A stretch of 64,000 bases of DNA from Aaosphaeria pasadenensis (GCA_022813625.1 JAKLMB010000015.1:1-64000), one strand, 5' to 3'; counted from the stretch's first letter, positions 51,383 to 62,751 are shown. A program made the numbers and translations. Notes: generated by a model not told the origin, from the sequence alone.

Positions 51383-52422
51383 TACGTGCAACAAAGACGA
51401 CTGTCTTGCTGGATTACGGGTTACTTGTAGCCTTGTGTAGGTAGCCGACTTCAGAACGCGCCGGATAGCGCTAAGGTGGGCGCCCAACTGATGTGATGCC
51501 TATCTTGGGTTCATGATGCGTGAATGAGCCTGCGAGTAAATTTAATGCGGTACTCGTAGTAAGGATTTGGTTCGTGTAGTTGCGATGTAGCTCAGGGCAT
51601 CTGAGTGTTCGCATGAGCCCTACTTACTACTGCAAGGCATAGGAAGGAAGTGGGGCAGGTCCGGAACTCGAACATGATCGTCATCCACATCACCATCATC
51701 AGCGCGACAAGACACGTCAGGGATTCTACTCGTCCTTGTCCACACGCTATGCCCCTCTCGACTGACCGGCTGTGACGCGGCAAATCGTGAATCCTATCGT
51801 ACTTGTGGACAAGCCAATAACAATGTACTTGTACTTCTACTTTCGAAATCACGGGTACTGAAATCAAGCATCGTCGCCCATCCGGCACGAGTATGAGCCG
51901 AGCGGGTCGGCCAGGCTTCATATGAAGCCCAATCCAGCCTGACAGCTTCACGACTTCCCCACTCGTTCTTTACGCCTTCTTGATGCCAGCGCTTTGAATC
52001 ATGACCAGCATCATCGGAAGCGATCTCACTCTATCCACTCGTTTCTTCGATAATGGCCGAACAGCAATAGCAGGATCAGCCGTTGACCGGATTGTAGGCT
52101 CGAAACGAGTTGGGCAGCTGTCTGCCGTCATTGGGAACAGAGCCTGCGACAGTGCTCTACAAATCAATGGACACATAATAGACACGATTAATAATTTCAA
52201 CCCGTGAGCGGATCAACACTCTACTCGGCGCAAGAACACGTCTAAACCCATCCCAGAAAGTACATCATTATCCACTGTGATAGTCTAGTCCTAGGACCAG
52301 ATACTGGGACAAGAGTAGTCCCTTTCGTACCTGTCGAGCCTCGTAATCTATCCCTCGTGAATCGTCCCGTTACTCGCAATACTGTTAGTTGATAATACCA
52401 TTCAAGCCGATTGTTACTGACC
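51383..52422. other. intergenic region between two retropepsin-like ORFs
   Basis: About 1 kb between divergent small genes. A minus-strand open frame at 51592-51951 lacks a recognisable product. No terminal repeats of a retroelement were found. Confidence 0.35.
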
Positions 52423-52785
52423 ATGGGCAAGGTTAGCTCAGCTGAGATATCGACTCTACGAAAACAGAAGCAGAATGTAACGATTATTTCTAATGCAACT
52501 GGAGAGCCAGCCACCTTTTGCGTTCTTTTCTCCCAAAGGGTTCAAGACAATTTCATCTCCCTCGAGATTGTCACTCGTCTCGGTCTGAAAGCGCATTACG
52601 ACACTGCGTCAGTAAGATCGATCGTATGGGAATCGAAACGTCTCTTTTCTACTGGTGACCTCGTGGATCTATCTTTCCTCATGCCAGGCAGCAATAAACG
52701 AATGACGCGGCGTTTTCACGTCGTAGAAGGCTGCCCTTTCGACATGCTCCTCGGGCCGGTCGCAACCGGCTTATCCCTCACTTGA
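52423..52785 (+). CDS. short retropepsin-like ORF, 120 residues
   Basis: ATG at 52423 in a frame that begins upstream with TTG. The pattern FISLEIVTRLGLKAHY followed later by FHVVEGCPFDMLLGP resembles the single-domain aspartic-protease-like proteins of fungi (residues after the active-site loop and the terminal flap). The catalytic Asp-Thr/Ser-Gly is replaced by LFSQRVQ, so it should be inactive as a protease. It may be a fragment of a retroelement or of a fungal orphan family. Confidence 0.5.
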   Translation: MGKVSSAEISTLRKQKQNVTIISNATGEPATFCVLFSQRVQDNFISLEIVTRLGLKAHYDTASVRSIVWESKRLFSTGDLVDLSFLMPGSNKRMTRRFHVVEGCPFDMLLGPVATGLSLT

Positions 52786-53732
52786 TACCGATGCTATGTG
52801 ATTGGGGGAGTCTGGCGCAATGAATCCCTGCACTGGTGCGGGGTGATATCTAGGCACTTTTCATTTCAGCTTTCGAAATTCACAATACCTACGAGTGGAG
52901 TGCCATTCATTGGCTGGTCGACCATGTGGCCGTGGTTCTCCAATCTACCATTATTCATGCAGCTTCGCTTCGTCGGCAGCGTTCAGTGGTAGAATCGACA
53001 ACATGACTGCATGAAACCTATAAACTGCCGGATTGGGATAAGGAAATGCTTTGCGGTGGAGGCGCGGTGCATACTGGGAGACTGTAGGCTACATAAGGCT
53101 GGGAATGGAATACACAAGGCTGGATTTTGTATTACATTACTACACATGACTACATTAAATATTGCTTCTATGGTCAATTCGTTCAATTCACATCTTCTCT
53201 ATCTCTCTTTCTACATCCTTCCGTAATTTCTGCCTCCATAAGATGAGATCAAGCTGTGCATGGATGCTCAGATAAACCGTACAACACGAAAGCTACTGAT
53301 GGTTCTGGGTCGGAACTCGCAGTATTCAGGTGGAATTGGAAACAATCTATCTATGCCCTGCCTTTTTCATTTCGACATCCATCGTGCGGAGATCAAGCGG
53401 GGTACCTACCGGTATTAATAGTGAAGCTATCGCGACTTCCCCTTTAGATAGGCGATGCCACACACGCACATATATGAAGGCCTCCAGGGCCACTCGAAAA
53501 TATTCTCCTTTTCCTTTTCTCCTCACCCATTTTCAGTTGACAGAGACGCAGCTGGCTCATCTTTTCCCCCTGTGATTATATATCAATTGAACTACACCCC
53601 TCTACACATCTACACATCAAAACAGCTACAAACCTGTTACATCCCATCCCATCTCCGCTCCGACCCCCCCTTGACTCGAGCAGAAGCCGCTGATTTTCTT
53701 TTCTGCAGTTTGTCAATCCCACCATCGAAGAA
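52786..53732. other. intergenic region
   Basis: 947 bp with no supported gene; pyrimidine-rich before the next start (CTCCTTTTCCTTTTCTCCTC near 53505), as in many fungal promoters. Confidence 0.35.
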
Positions 53733-54172
53733 ATGTCGTCGTCTCCCCCTAGGCATGTACGACTCGAGGCGAGTCTTGGGTTTCCGGATCTTGAGGAGAT
53801 AGATGCTCACTTGTCAGTGGAAACCAGGACTTGAGAATAGAGCTGGCCGCTCTGAAAGCCACTCTGGATGAGAAGGAAGTCCTGATTAAAGAGAAGGACA
53901 GGCGAATTCAGGAAATGGAGAAGCGAATTCAAGAAATGGACAAGAGAATGGGGGAGAAGGACAAGCGAATTGAAGAGAAGAACGAACAGATCCAGGACAA
54001 GCATGCCTTATATCTGGCTGCTAAGTCTGAAGCAGAAAGCTTGTCTCCCATCACCACCTTGAAGCGCAAGCTGAGCGAGCACATCAATGAGGATTTCGCC
54101 CATGGCGGCAAAGAGGATCAGACCTATAAGAGACTTTGTGCCGACCAGAAGCCGAACGAACCTCCTTCATAA
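53733..54172 (+). CDS. small coiled-coil protein, ~122 residues
   Basis: The ATG at 53733 opens eight codons. A 71 bp intron (53757-53827, GTACGA donor, CCAG acceptor) then joins in phase to a frame with a strong charged coiled coil. Near-heptad and hexad repeats of KEKDRRIQEMEKRIQEMDKR type form roughly four Glu/Lys/Arg turns. A Lys/Arg-rich tail (LKRKLSEHIN) follows. Alternative splicing or a different start is possible, because the first exon also stays open for 34 codons. Similar short coiled-coil orphans are common in ascomycetes; function unknown. Confidence 0.5.
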
Positions 54173-54706
54173 CTTGGCGACGACTAATACATCCCCTCGT
54201 CTCTTGCCTCGGTCTCCCCAGATCCCGCGCAGTTGAACGCGTCGCGCCCGACTGAATTCCCACTCTGCCCTTTGACGATGATGATACTGTCACCTAGTAC
54301 TTCCATCCTCAGCTCCTCTCGGCTCTCATTTTAATTACATCGGCCATCATTACCTGCATCTAGAAACCCGGTCATACCAACAAGTTTGCCTCACTCGTCT
54401 ATTCAGACTGCGACAAAATTCCATCCCGCCAGCAATCTATAATTCCGGGGCAGCGCCATTGCCATGCGACGTCTCACAACACCAAGGTTCACGCTTTCCA
54501 GCCTACCCTTCAAACCCTTATTGTTTGGTGTTTTAGTGTTTTAGTGTCGCTGCATTCCAATGTTTCGATGTTTCGACATCATTGTAACTTCTTTTATGTT
54601 ATTATTCATAAATCGGGAAAACAATGTTTCATAATTATCTGGACATGCAGAAGCAGTGCTTACAGTTCTGCATCTGTCCGAATAGACAGTCTCATTCTGT
54701 TCCACT
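54173..54706. other. intergenic region
   Basis: 534 bp between convergent small genes; nothing recognised except a repeated GTTTTAGTGTTTTAGTGT near 54528. Confidence 0.35.
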
Positions 54707-55539
54707 TCAAGATAGCCCTTGTTGTTTGCAATAACTCTTATCGTAAGCGTTTCCTTCCACATCGAACCACCTACAAAAATGGTCGTATCGAAATGCGCAC
54801 TCGCCAGTCCACCAAAGTTCCAGATCTTGCCTCAAGGCCATAGTGAAGTTACTCTTCAACGGACGAAGAAGTGATGCTCGAAATGTCGTCTGCACATTAA
54901 GCTCAGCCCCCTCGTGTGGTTGATGCAAACCGCCGATGCCGCAATTCGAGAGGGTAACTGCACTTGTATTGGCAGCGGTCGATTCTGACGAGGCAATATT
55001 GACAGTTTGGTACTTTGTCTGGTATACTCAATTAGAAAAAGTTAGAAGCAAGTTATCTGATTGATAGAACATACGGGGCTCCAATTGCCATCCCATGCTA
55101 ATTTTGTGTCGATGGAACTCGATGTACTGTTTTTGTCTCCATTGTACGAGTAGTGTATCTTCTCTACCCCTACAGCATTACTGTATAATGGCCTGTATGT
55201 GAATGCGACACGGACAAAACAAATGACATCGTGTGACGTGAAAAGACTTTCGTTCGGTGCTATTGCAGAATAGATAATTTGCAACTTTGAGAGGTCCTCA
55301 AGCAGATTTGCCTGGACATTGAAGGGACAATGATACACTCGAGTGGGTTGATCAATCCATCCACTAGTGGGAGCTGCGCCAACAGCTTGTCTGGAGGACG
55401 AAAGCATAGTAACCCAAACGGCAACCCAAAATTGTACCAGAAGATGCATTATAGTGAGTAGGAATACAGAATTCAGATGCTTCAAATTGATAATTGGGAG
55501 TGCGAAGCTGGAAGGCCCTACAAAATTAGGGTCTGGCAT
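54707..55539 (-). CDS. hypothetical, possibly secreted glycoprotein
   Basis: Two exons (55539-55075, 55018-54707; 56 bp intron) encode 258 residues from the first ATG, or 228 from the Met at 55449. The latter begins MHLLVQFWVAVWVTML, a plausible signal peptide. Several NxS/T sites (NESLF, NSTSS, NTSAV, NFTMA) and paired cysteines fit an extracellular protein. No known family. It lies next to a cell-wall polysaccharide oxidase gene in an accessory region, so an apoplastic or effector-like role is possible but unproven. Confidence 0.6.
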
Positions 55540-55858
55540 CCAACATTTGAAAGTCTACGATCTCAGTTCATTAATATGTAGCTAATCAAAGCTTCTACTA
55601 CGTGGGTGAACACGAAGTGATCCGTCGTATTCAGCCTGACTAGATGAAGGTCTAGCCCGGAACACGAACCCCGTACTTTATAGATATGATAATCGCTTAA
55701 CGGGCGTAAGCGGGCATGTATTTATAGGTCATAACCCGACTCCCTCAATTTCCAACCCTATTCAATATCAAGATTGTTCGATCAGTACTTCAATCGCACA
55801 GAAGTGATTTGTATTTTTATGAATTAAAATTCAGCCAACGATAGGTTTCCTTGAGAAT

Positions 55859-56835
55859 TCATCCGTTCCAAACAGGCGGGCCCGGTGGAACGTAACCAGA
55901 AACATCTTTCGCAGCGACTGGGAATGAGGTGAAGCGATATGGCACCCATAGTGCTATAACAAATCAATATAAATTAGACTGTGATCACGGTGACTATGCG
56001 AAGGAAGGGGTACATACCAGGCTCCCATAGGTCGTATGCGCCCGGAAACTTCACCATCGGTTTTGGTGTACCACCTCCCGGTCCCTTGATATCAATGTGC
56101 GCACAGCTCAGATAGAACTGTGTCGAATTGAACGTCGCGTCGTAGGGATAGATGTGTTCAACTCGCATGAGGTATTTCCCTGGAGGGGTCGACTTCGGAA
56201 TCGTAAAGTTCATCTTCAAGTTTATTAGCATTGCGTTTGAATTCAGAAGGGAAAGTTGTCCTACGGATTTCTGTCCCTGCAACGCCCATTTCCCAGCCTT
56301 GTTTGCTACATGCGCTTGTATTTTGAACCAGTTTCCATCTCCCGTATAGTCCTCCAACTCACCCGAGTCTGGCTTAGAGAGATATGCTAGGCCAGGCCCT
56401 TCGTGAAAAATCTCGATATCGGTGCTTGTAAGTGTAGAAAAGAAAGCGAGCTGATCGCCGGCATTGACTGTCAAAGTCTCAACACCCCGCCCCGACGTGG
56501 CAGCACCACGCCCACACCGAAAATTGTTGTCGTAGATGTCGAAGTATGGGTTATATTCGCCTGATCCGCATCGCTCGCATTGCGCCCACCCGGGCTCAAT
56601 TTTTCTGGCCGGTTTGAGAATCATTACTGAATTACTGTGGATCATCGTACCGAATGAATTGCCATGCTTTGCTCAAGGGCCCCCCATTGTGCGATACATG
56701 GGCAAAAACGTCTATTTTACTACTGATTAGCAAGTGAAAGTAAGCAACCGGTTCTTCTGACTTGGACATACAGTGCGCACATGCTGTTGTAGCATGCAGG
56801 TACCAGACCCATAAGCACCAAAGAGTGCCTTTCAT
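55859..56835 (-). pseudogene. AA9 lytic polysaccharide monooxygenase with one frameshift
   Basis: Exons 56835-56772, 56711-56018 and 55953-55859 form a family AA9 protein of about 284 residues. The reading frame closes only if one base is ignored near 56645-56655. The signal peptide (MKGTLWCLWVWYL ...) ends at ACA|HYVF, leaving the required N-terminal copper-binding His. A second His occurs in IEIFHEGPGLAYL and the axial Tyr in QFYLSCAHIDI. DNNFRCGRGA and the terminal YVPPGPPVWNG are typical. AA9 enzymes oxidatively cleave cellulose or hemicellulose outside the cell. The single extra base just after AWQFIRYDD makes an immediate stop. Everything else is intact, so the break is recent or a sequencing error. 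Confidence 0.8.
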
Positions 56836-58541
56836 TGTTTTAGGTACTGAGTTAAATCTCAGTCTTATCTCGTTCGTTCAGAGCGAGAATATATCGTTCA
56901 TTTAGTCTCTTTGATGCAAGGTTAATGTGCACTGACTATTACTTGTTGCCCAGTATATGCTATTTATATCCTATCAATATATGCCATATTAATTTATTCA
57001 ACTCACATTCATGATAGTCTATATAGTACGATTAGACTAGCAAAGCTTAATAGGATACCATAATACTCAACATGCAGTGTTGTATACATGGCCTCTCATT
57101 CATTACACAGACAAATTTGAGGTTTCCCTCGTGCAATGCTTGATTTCGTCATGAGTCAAAAAGTGGGAAAAGGTAGGGAGCTTTAAAGACATAGCAGATA
57201 GCAAAAGCATGTCGCAAACTTGTATTTGAATCACTCCAGAAAGAGCAATTTTATCTGGAGATAAAGATCACATGAAGTCACGTAGCCAACCCATCAATCC
57301 GCAAGGTATCTCAAAGTTTGTGTATCACTAGGGTAGCCTCCATTGACGATGGAAAGAAAACACTGTCGGTCTATCTACACGTAATGTATCTTGGGATCTT
57401 GACTAGGCTCTGGGAAACCGGGCCAAAGAACTCGCCATTGAAGTCAAGAATGGCCTGCAGAAATCCCACCAATTCCACCTCGGAAATATCTCTCTCGGCG
57501 AACTCGAGATAGGTGATCCCGCGGAGTCAACAGCTCACACTTATGCGAATGGGTGCCACTGAGGCTCGAGGGTAATCCCCAGGGCGAACGGGGGCCTGCT
57601 GGCTTCTTGTGACGGATAGCAAAGTCGTCTCGTCTTTCTCGTAGTGGTGGGGACGAGGCAGGGCGGGCGCAGCGGACGACGAGAGGACCATCGGCAGAAC
57701 GAACTGCCTAAAGGTGGGAACGGAGAGGTCAGTAAGCCTAAGGAGGGCCCTTCTTGAGCTCAACCTGAGGCTGGCCGTCGCTAATCTCGTCCTCCTCAGC
57801 GCTTCTGAGCTAGCAGGGGTTCCTAATGGTGATGGTAAGAAGAATTAAGAGAGAAGCATTAAGAGAGAAGCTATTCTCTGCCCCCTAATATATAAGAAGA
57901 GGAGAGATTAATGACTAAACAGGATACGTCTCTGTTATCCCAGAAGGAAATAGAGAGAAAGAGAGAAGGGGAGAGATTGGTAAAGGCAATATCTCACTTA
58001 CAAGGCAGAGAAATTTGCCAAGGAATCAAGCGAGAGGATGAAGCATGAGTAGTGGTGAAGCCTGATGAGTGGTGAAGCATGAGTGGTGTAGTGTGCAGTG
58101 ATAAGAAAATCTTAACATAAACAAGAGTAGTATCTATAACCTCAGTATCTCTGCTAAGCAAGTTAATAATTTGAGGATTAAAAAGAGGATCATATAGAGA
58201 AGCATTAGAGCTACAGCATAACTGTTATTGCTATCTAGTTTAATAGTTGTATTGCTGAGCTATATACTGTTTGCAAGTGCAGGTAGAATCAAAACTAGGA
58301 TTGAAAAACAAGGAAACCATTCTAACTGCCCTCGGCTCTCTTTTGATATTTCATACCGAGTACTCATCGCATTGTTTATGACATTATGACTTCCCTTATG
58401 TGCTTGGCAATTGTTACATTATTAAGCATACTAAACACATCACGTGACTAGTGCTGCACTTCTCTCGTGGCCTTTTTGCAGTACCGTCATGGCTGCTCTT
58501 ATCCCTAAGTACCTAATTATCTGCTTGTAATACGATACAGT
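56836..58541. other. AT-rich interval with a GC-rich island, possible retroelement remnant
   Basis: 1.7 kb without an intact gene. A GC-rich block at 57530-57830 stands out. On the minus strand it encodes short Arg/Ser/Pro-rich peptides (SSRRALLRLTDLSVPTF; EEDEISDGQPQVELKKG in another frame) like the start of a gag region. To its right are tandem AATTAAGAGAGAAGCATTAAGAGAGAAGC copies and a repeated GAAGCATGAGTGGTG. A solo-LTR or gag remnant is possible. No reverse transcriptase or integrase is present. Confidence 0.35.
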
Positions 58542-59290
58542 ATGGCTGCTTCATCTATCCCCATCATTTTCTCTCCCTATCATGTAGGCCTCCGGGACCA
58601 TCGCGTTGGCGACGGACCCAACCGTATCTGCAAACTCGGCCTTATCCCACAACTCGAAGAACTCGGTGTCGAAATTCACTTCCACGAAATCGGGCCTGTC
58701 GATGAATTTGAGGGCGAAATCGGGAGAAGTTTTGAGGTCCTTCGACGAACTTCGATCGCTGTCTCACAAGCGCGGTCCAAAAATTCCTTTCCACTCGTGC
58801 TCTCCGGAAACTGTATGAGTACTGTCGGTGTCGCATGTGGTCTAGGTATGACCGAGCCAGAATTCATATATTTCGACGCACATGATGATATGGATACACC
58901 GTCGACGAACTGGAATGGATATCTCGACGCAATGGGGCTGTCTATGTTGGCAGGTAAGAGTTGGCACTACCTGACGAGCACAATACCGGGTTATGGGCCG
59001 GTAAAGTATGACAAGATGTTGTATATCGGACTGAGAGACGTGACGAATGACCAGCGGAAGACGGTTCTGGATGCTGGAGCGAAATTCATTTGGGGAAACG
59101 CGGACAAGCACGTGGACTACGCTATGGAGCTCTCGAACAGTCTCAATTGTCACCGGCGTTAGTGCACCACGATCTTGATGTGCTAGATGAAAGCGTTGGC
59201 AAGATACACGGGTTCGAGAGCAAGGGCGGGCTGTTTGAAAGCCATGGAACCTGTGAGCAAGGACGCTCCACACCTTGCGAGCGGGCCCCG
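58542..59290 (+). pseudogene. arginase-like (ureohydrolase family) gene, frameshifted
   Basis: The first frame (58542-59162) has an ATG and 206 codons of ureohydrolase fold. SGNCMSTVG stands where active arginases have GGDHS, followed by YFDAHDDMDTP (metal-binding DAHxD). The next conserved strand, ALVHHDLDVLDES (DxDxxD), is present but in another frame starting near 59148. A further frame change near 59235 is suggested by GCLKAMEPVSKDAP. The missing His in the first metal motif is known for a fungal/bacterial arginase-like subgroup of unclear activity. With two breaks and no proper C-terminus the gene is presumably dead. Confidence 0.7.
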
Positions 59291-59615
59291 TAGCGGCCTC
59301 TCAGAGCCATGCTCAGAGTTCAAGGACGATTACATTCGAGACAGGCGCGATGATAGGCTAGAAAGACTACTACTGACTTATCAAGTGCAACTGGCTGTGC
59401 TTAAATCTCTTTACCCACGATGGACGAACAAAGTTTCGCTATGGGTCATTGATGACGCCAAAAGGGACCTCGAAACGAGCAAAGAGCGGCTCTCCATCAC
59501 CGAGTCTGATCGCAACGAGGCGGAGAATGTCAACCAGTCGAGGGGACAAGCTTTGTCCATTCACAATCTATCTACGTTTGAATTGAATGATTGCAATAAT
59601 CAGTCGCTCCCTTAA
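59291..59615 (+). pseudogene. helical coding fragment (CorA-like cytoplasmic region?)
   Basis: An open stretch of about 105 codons with helical, charged sequence (NKVSLWVIDDAKRDLETSKERL, then RNEAENVNQSRGQALSI). It faintly resembles the pre-membrane helices of fungal CorA-like Mg transporters, but the membrane helices and GMN signature are missing. No start codon of its own. Most likely a relic. Confidence 0.3.
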
Positions 59616-59989
59616 TCACCTAGGGATTAGACGGTCTCAGAAGAAGGTGACGATTCTGAGAAAGAGAAAGACGGAGACCACGTCTTCAAGTTCAAAGAGA
59701 CAACGCTGGCCAACACTTACCTTGACCACGAATAGGTATTACATATCTTAACTATTTCCGGTACAGGTTAATTAGAACAAAAGCGCCTCAAAAGCAGATA
59801 GATAGTTCCGAGATCTAGAATAAAATGTCCACCCTTTCCTAGATGATTATAAGAACGATTCATATGTAGCCCATACAGCTTTGCGCAGGGTGAAAACTCG
59901 CTATTCTCGAGACGGTCATCGCAAAAAGGGCCCCAGCCCCGCCTTTAATCAGCCTCAATAACAGCCCAATAAAGGTTGGAAATACCCTT

Positions 59990-60910
59990 GACAAGACACT
60001 TCCACCAAACGGAGAGACCGACGGTCATGTCACCCACGCGGCCGGTTTGATTCTTCAAGTTTGCTGACATGCCGATCTTTAGTTGTACCGCGTTCTGGAG
60101 GATGATGAAGGATTGAGTAAGGAGTATGAAAGCGAAGCCGTCAATGATACCATTGACCAGAAAAGGGTGGATATTATCAGCATGGGTTTCGGTTGGGAGG
60201 AGAATAACGATTCGGACCTTCGCACAGCAATTAAGCGCGCCAAGAAGAACGACATTCGGTTCTTCGCTGCCAGCTTCAATGGCGGTATCGGAGAAGGCAT
60301 GACATATCCTGCTCGGTCATTAGAGGCAATAGCTGTGGATGCTGCGGACAGATATGGAATTCCTTTGCAGTTTAATCGTCCATAGAACAATAAAGAACAA
60401 GATTCACAGCACTAAAGGAGGCTGTAAACTCGAGTTTTCCAATGCACCTAGCTAGAGAAGGTGAAGAGCCAGGCTGGAGGCAGATGTTAGGAACGTCATG
60501 TGAAACTTCTCTCCACTGCAGGTATTGCCGGTCTCGTGCTGGAACTCGCCCGCCAGCGACCGTTGTGCTTCGATCCTTCGATAGAGATGCATCTGAAATC
60601 TGTCGAAGGTATGACGCACATCCTTTCTGAGCTGCTTTCTCGGAAGTACACCGAAGACTCAAAATTTTGCCACCTTGAACCCACTGGGCTCTTCCGCATT
60701 ACTCCAGAGATCAAAGACGGGGGCGAGTGGCACCAACGTTTGTCACCAAGACTGCATGTCGCCAACAGAATTGTGCAATGCCTTAAAATTGGTTTTCACC
60801 TCAAATTAGTGCACCTATGGACTTGCAGATTGAACATCACCAGAGTCAGAGGGGCCGCAAAGCTGAGGAATCGTAGCATAGATGTCCTTCTTAAACTGGA
60901 ACTGGATTAG
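59990..60910 (+). pseudogene. subtilisin-like (S8) protease, degenerate
   Basis: Three pieces of a fungal S8 domain occur in order. At ~60025-60060, DGHVTHAAGLILQ is the His motif with the usual HGTHxAG altered to HVTHAAG. It is followed by in-frame stops near 60069 and 60080. At 60083-60385, YRVLEDDEG and then VDIISMGFGWEE and FFAASFNGG form the substrate-binding strands. At ~60480-60910, QMLGTSCET (Ser motif GTS) is followed, in a shifted frame, by GIAGLVLELARQRPL and LKSVEGMTHIL, the C-terminal helices typical of NLR-associated fungal subtilases. Stops and at least one frameshift (near 60520) make it non-functional. Confidence 0.7.
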
Positions 60911-61855
60911 GGTTAATAGATAAACAGAAGCATACACGTCCTCTTGCTGCATAGATAATGCTCTAAATCAAAGACAGTCTCATAAAGCTCTATAGTCTGT
61001 GCAGTACAGCAGTGACCCGATTTCCCAGCTTGTCTATGTAAACCAACCGACCTACTAGATAATTTGCATAATACTAGAGCGTAGATGTAGATTAGCACCT
61101 ATCACAAGAATCCGAATTCTCGCAACGCCAAACCCATAAATTGAATCCTTATTTCAGCTTGCTCACACCGCCCCGAGATTGATGGCTGTACGGCGAAATC
61201 GTGGATTGGCTCAACAACAAGCCATAACCCTCAGCTGCTCAGGGACGCGGGACGCGGGACGCGGGTAGTCCCGAGTAAGTACTTCGGAAGCTGAGAAACA
61301 ATTCCTATTGAAGGAAACCCCTGTTTCCTCTAAAACAACCAAGGACGCCCGTATGTCCTTCCTCGGCGCTGGGGAGGGATTCCTATTGGAAGAACCCCTT
61401 GTTTTCTCTAAAATTACCATCGGCGACTGCTGCCTAAGGGCTTGGCACCAAGGGCCCTCCCCTGCACACTGTGTTCCACATTTTGATTCTGGTCACTGCT
61501 CCAATCGGAATTCTTCCCCAGTCGTGATGTCTAACGTATTGGCAGTTTCTACTGCTCTTCAAGGCTCTTCAAGGCGTGATCATGAGTGGCTTGTTTCGGT
61601 AGAACTGTACTTATAGAGGACTCAATCTCATCCTCCCTCTATCTGCTCAACACCATTACGCATCGCAGCAACCCCCAATTTCATTCACATAAGCAGGCTG
61701 CAAGTCCACACTCATCGTCACTTTCCTCTCTAGGGCCTGGACTTGAAACTTATCGCTCTGCCAAATTGTTTTCATTCAGACGCCACTTATAACCCGCAGC
61801 CTTACGCTTAACTTCATCCTCCGCTTTGGCGTCTTCGATCGCACCAGATAAAGCT
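60911..61855. other. intergenic region with local duplications
   Basis: 945 bp without a supported gene. It has three perfect GGGACGC units (61242-61262) and two imperfect copies, about 78 bp apart, of an ATTCCTATTG ... CTAAAA segment (61301-61349 and 61379-61428). The 61308-61616 open frame spans this duplication and is not considered a gene. Confidence 0.45.
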
Positions 61856-62751
61856 ATGTCAGGCTCCGTCAATCTCGTGCCCCTTCACTGTGATCCGCCA
61901 CTGCACGGCATCAAACTACCGCCAATGAATCAGGGCATCCATGTCGATCCGCTGCCCCATGTATCGCATCAAACAGATCGCTCCACGCTATGCCCTGAAG
62001 GAAGGCCAACGGCGGTGGCCTATGGCAGGTTGCGAGCTACGCAAGCTTGCAATATCTGCCGTGATCGGAGGCAGAAGTGTGACGCGGGAAACGAGGGAGA
62101 CCCGTGCGAGTTTTGCAGGAAAAACAACTTCAAATGCGAATACAAAGATCCCCCGCCACGCAAGTAGGTAGTAACAACGCCGTGAACATATCATTATTGA
62201 CAATGACCAGACATGACAAGAGTACGGCGCAGCTCCAGCGTAGTATCGACACAGTCTCAGCCACTCATAGACAAACAACAGACAGACTTGAAAACAGGAT
62301 AGTGCAACTCGATAGTAGTCTCAGCACTCTGTCAGCCGCTTTTAGACAAACAACAAGCAGCCATGAAAACAGGATAGCGCACCTCGAGAGCACTGTCAAC
62401 GCTCAGTCAGCCATTATTGCACGCCAGAAAGCCGAAATTGTTTCCTTGAGAGAAGAGGGAATGGGTCGTCGTCTCCAAGCACAGCCCTACAAACAAGATG
62501 ACCAGATGGTGGTTCTATTGCATCCTTCTCCAGAACCAATGCCAGAAGGGGGGCTTTTCCCAGATCGCCTAACTGGGGAAGATGCTGGGGAGGTAAACAA
62601 AGGATCAGATGTCAAGCGAGGTACAAAGCGGAAAGCCGAAATGAGCGTAGATGATAACCACACTAGCAGTCGCGCTCGACACGTCGAAACAGCTGAACTA
62701 GGCCAGAGCCGCCCAGCCTTAGCTAGGTTCAGAGATTTGTGGCCTTTTTGA
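61856..62751 (+). CDS. Zn2Cys6 protein with duplicated coiled coil
   Basis: Two exons (61856-62163, 62211-62751; 47 bp intron, GTAGGT donor) encode 282 residues. ACNICRDRRQKCDAGNEGDP begins a Zn2Cys6 cluster of spacing C-x2-C-x6-C-x8-C-x2-C-x6-C. The second exon begins a coiled coil built from a tandem duplication of ~26 residues (ATHRQTTDRLENRIVQLDSS versus AAFRQTTSSHENRIAHLEST). A basic tail with KRGTKRKAEM, likely a nuclear signal, follows. It lacks the large fungal transcription-factor middle domain, so it is a compact DNA-binding dimer of unknown target. The upstream frame opens with TTG; ATG 61856 is the first start. Confidence 0.82.

Noticed and set aside
57527..57763. 78-codon minus-strand open frame as a gene
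   Set aside because: It has no credible ATG context; the sequence looks like retroelement leader, so it is described with the interval instead.
61308..61616. 102-codon open frame
   Set aside because: It spans a local duplication and shows no domain, splice or codon support.
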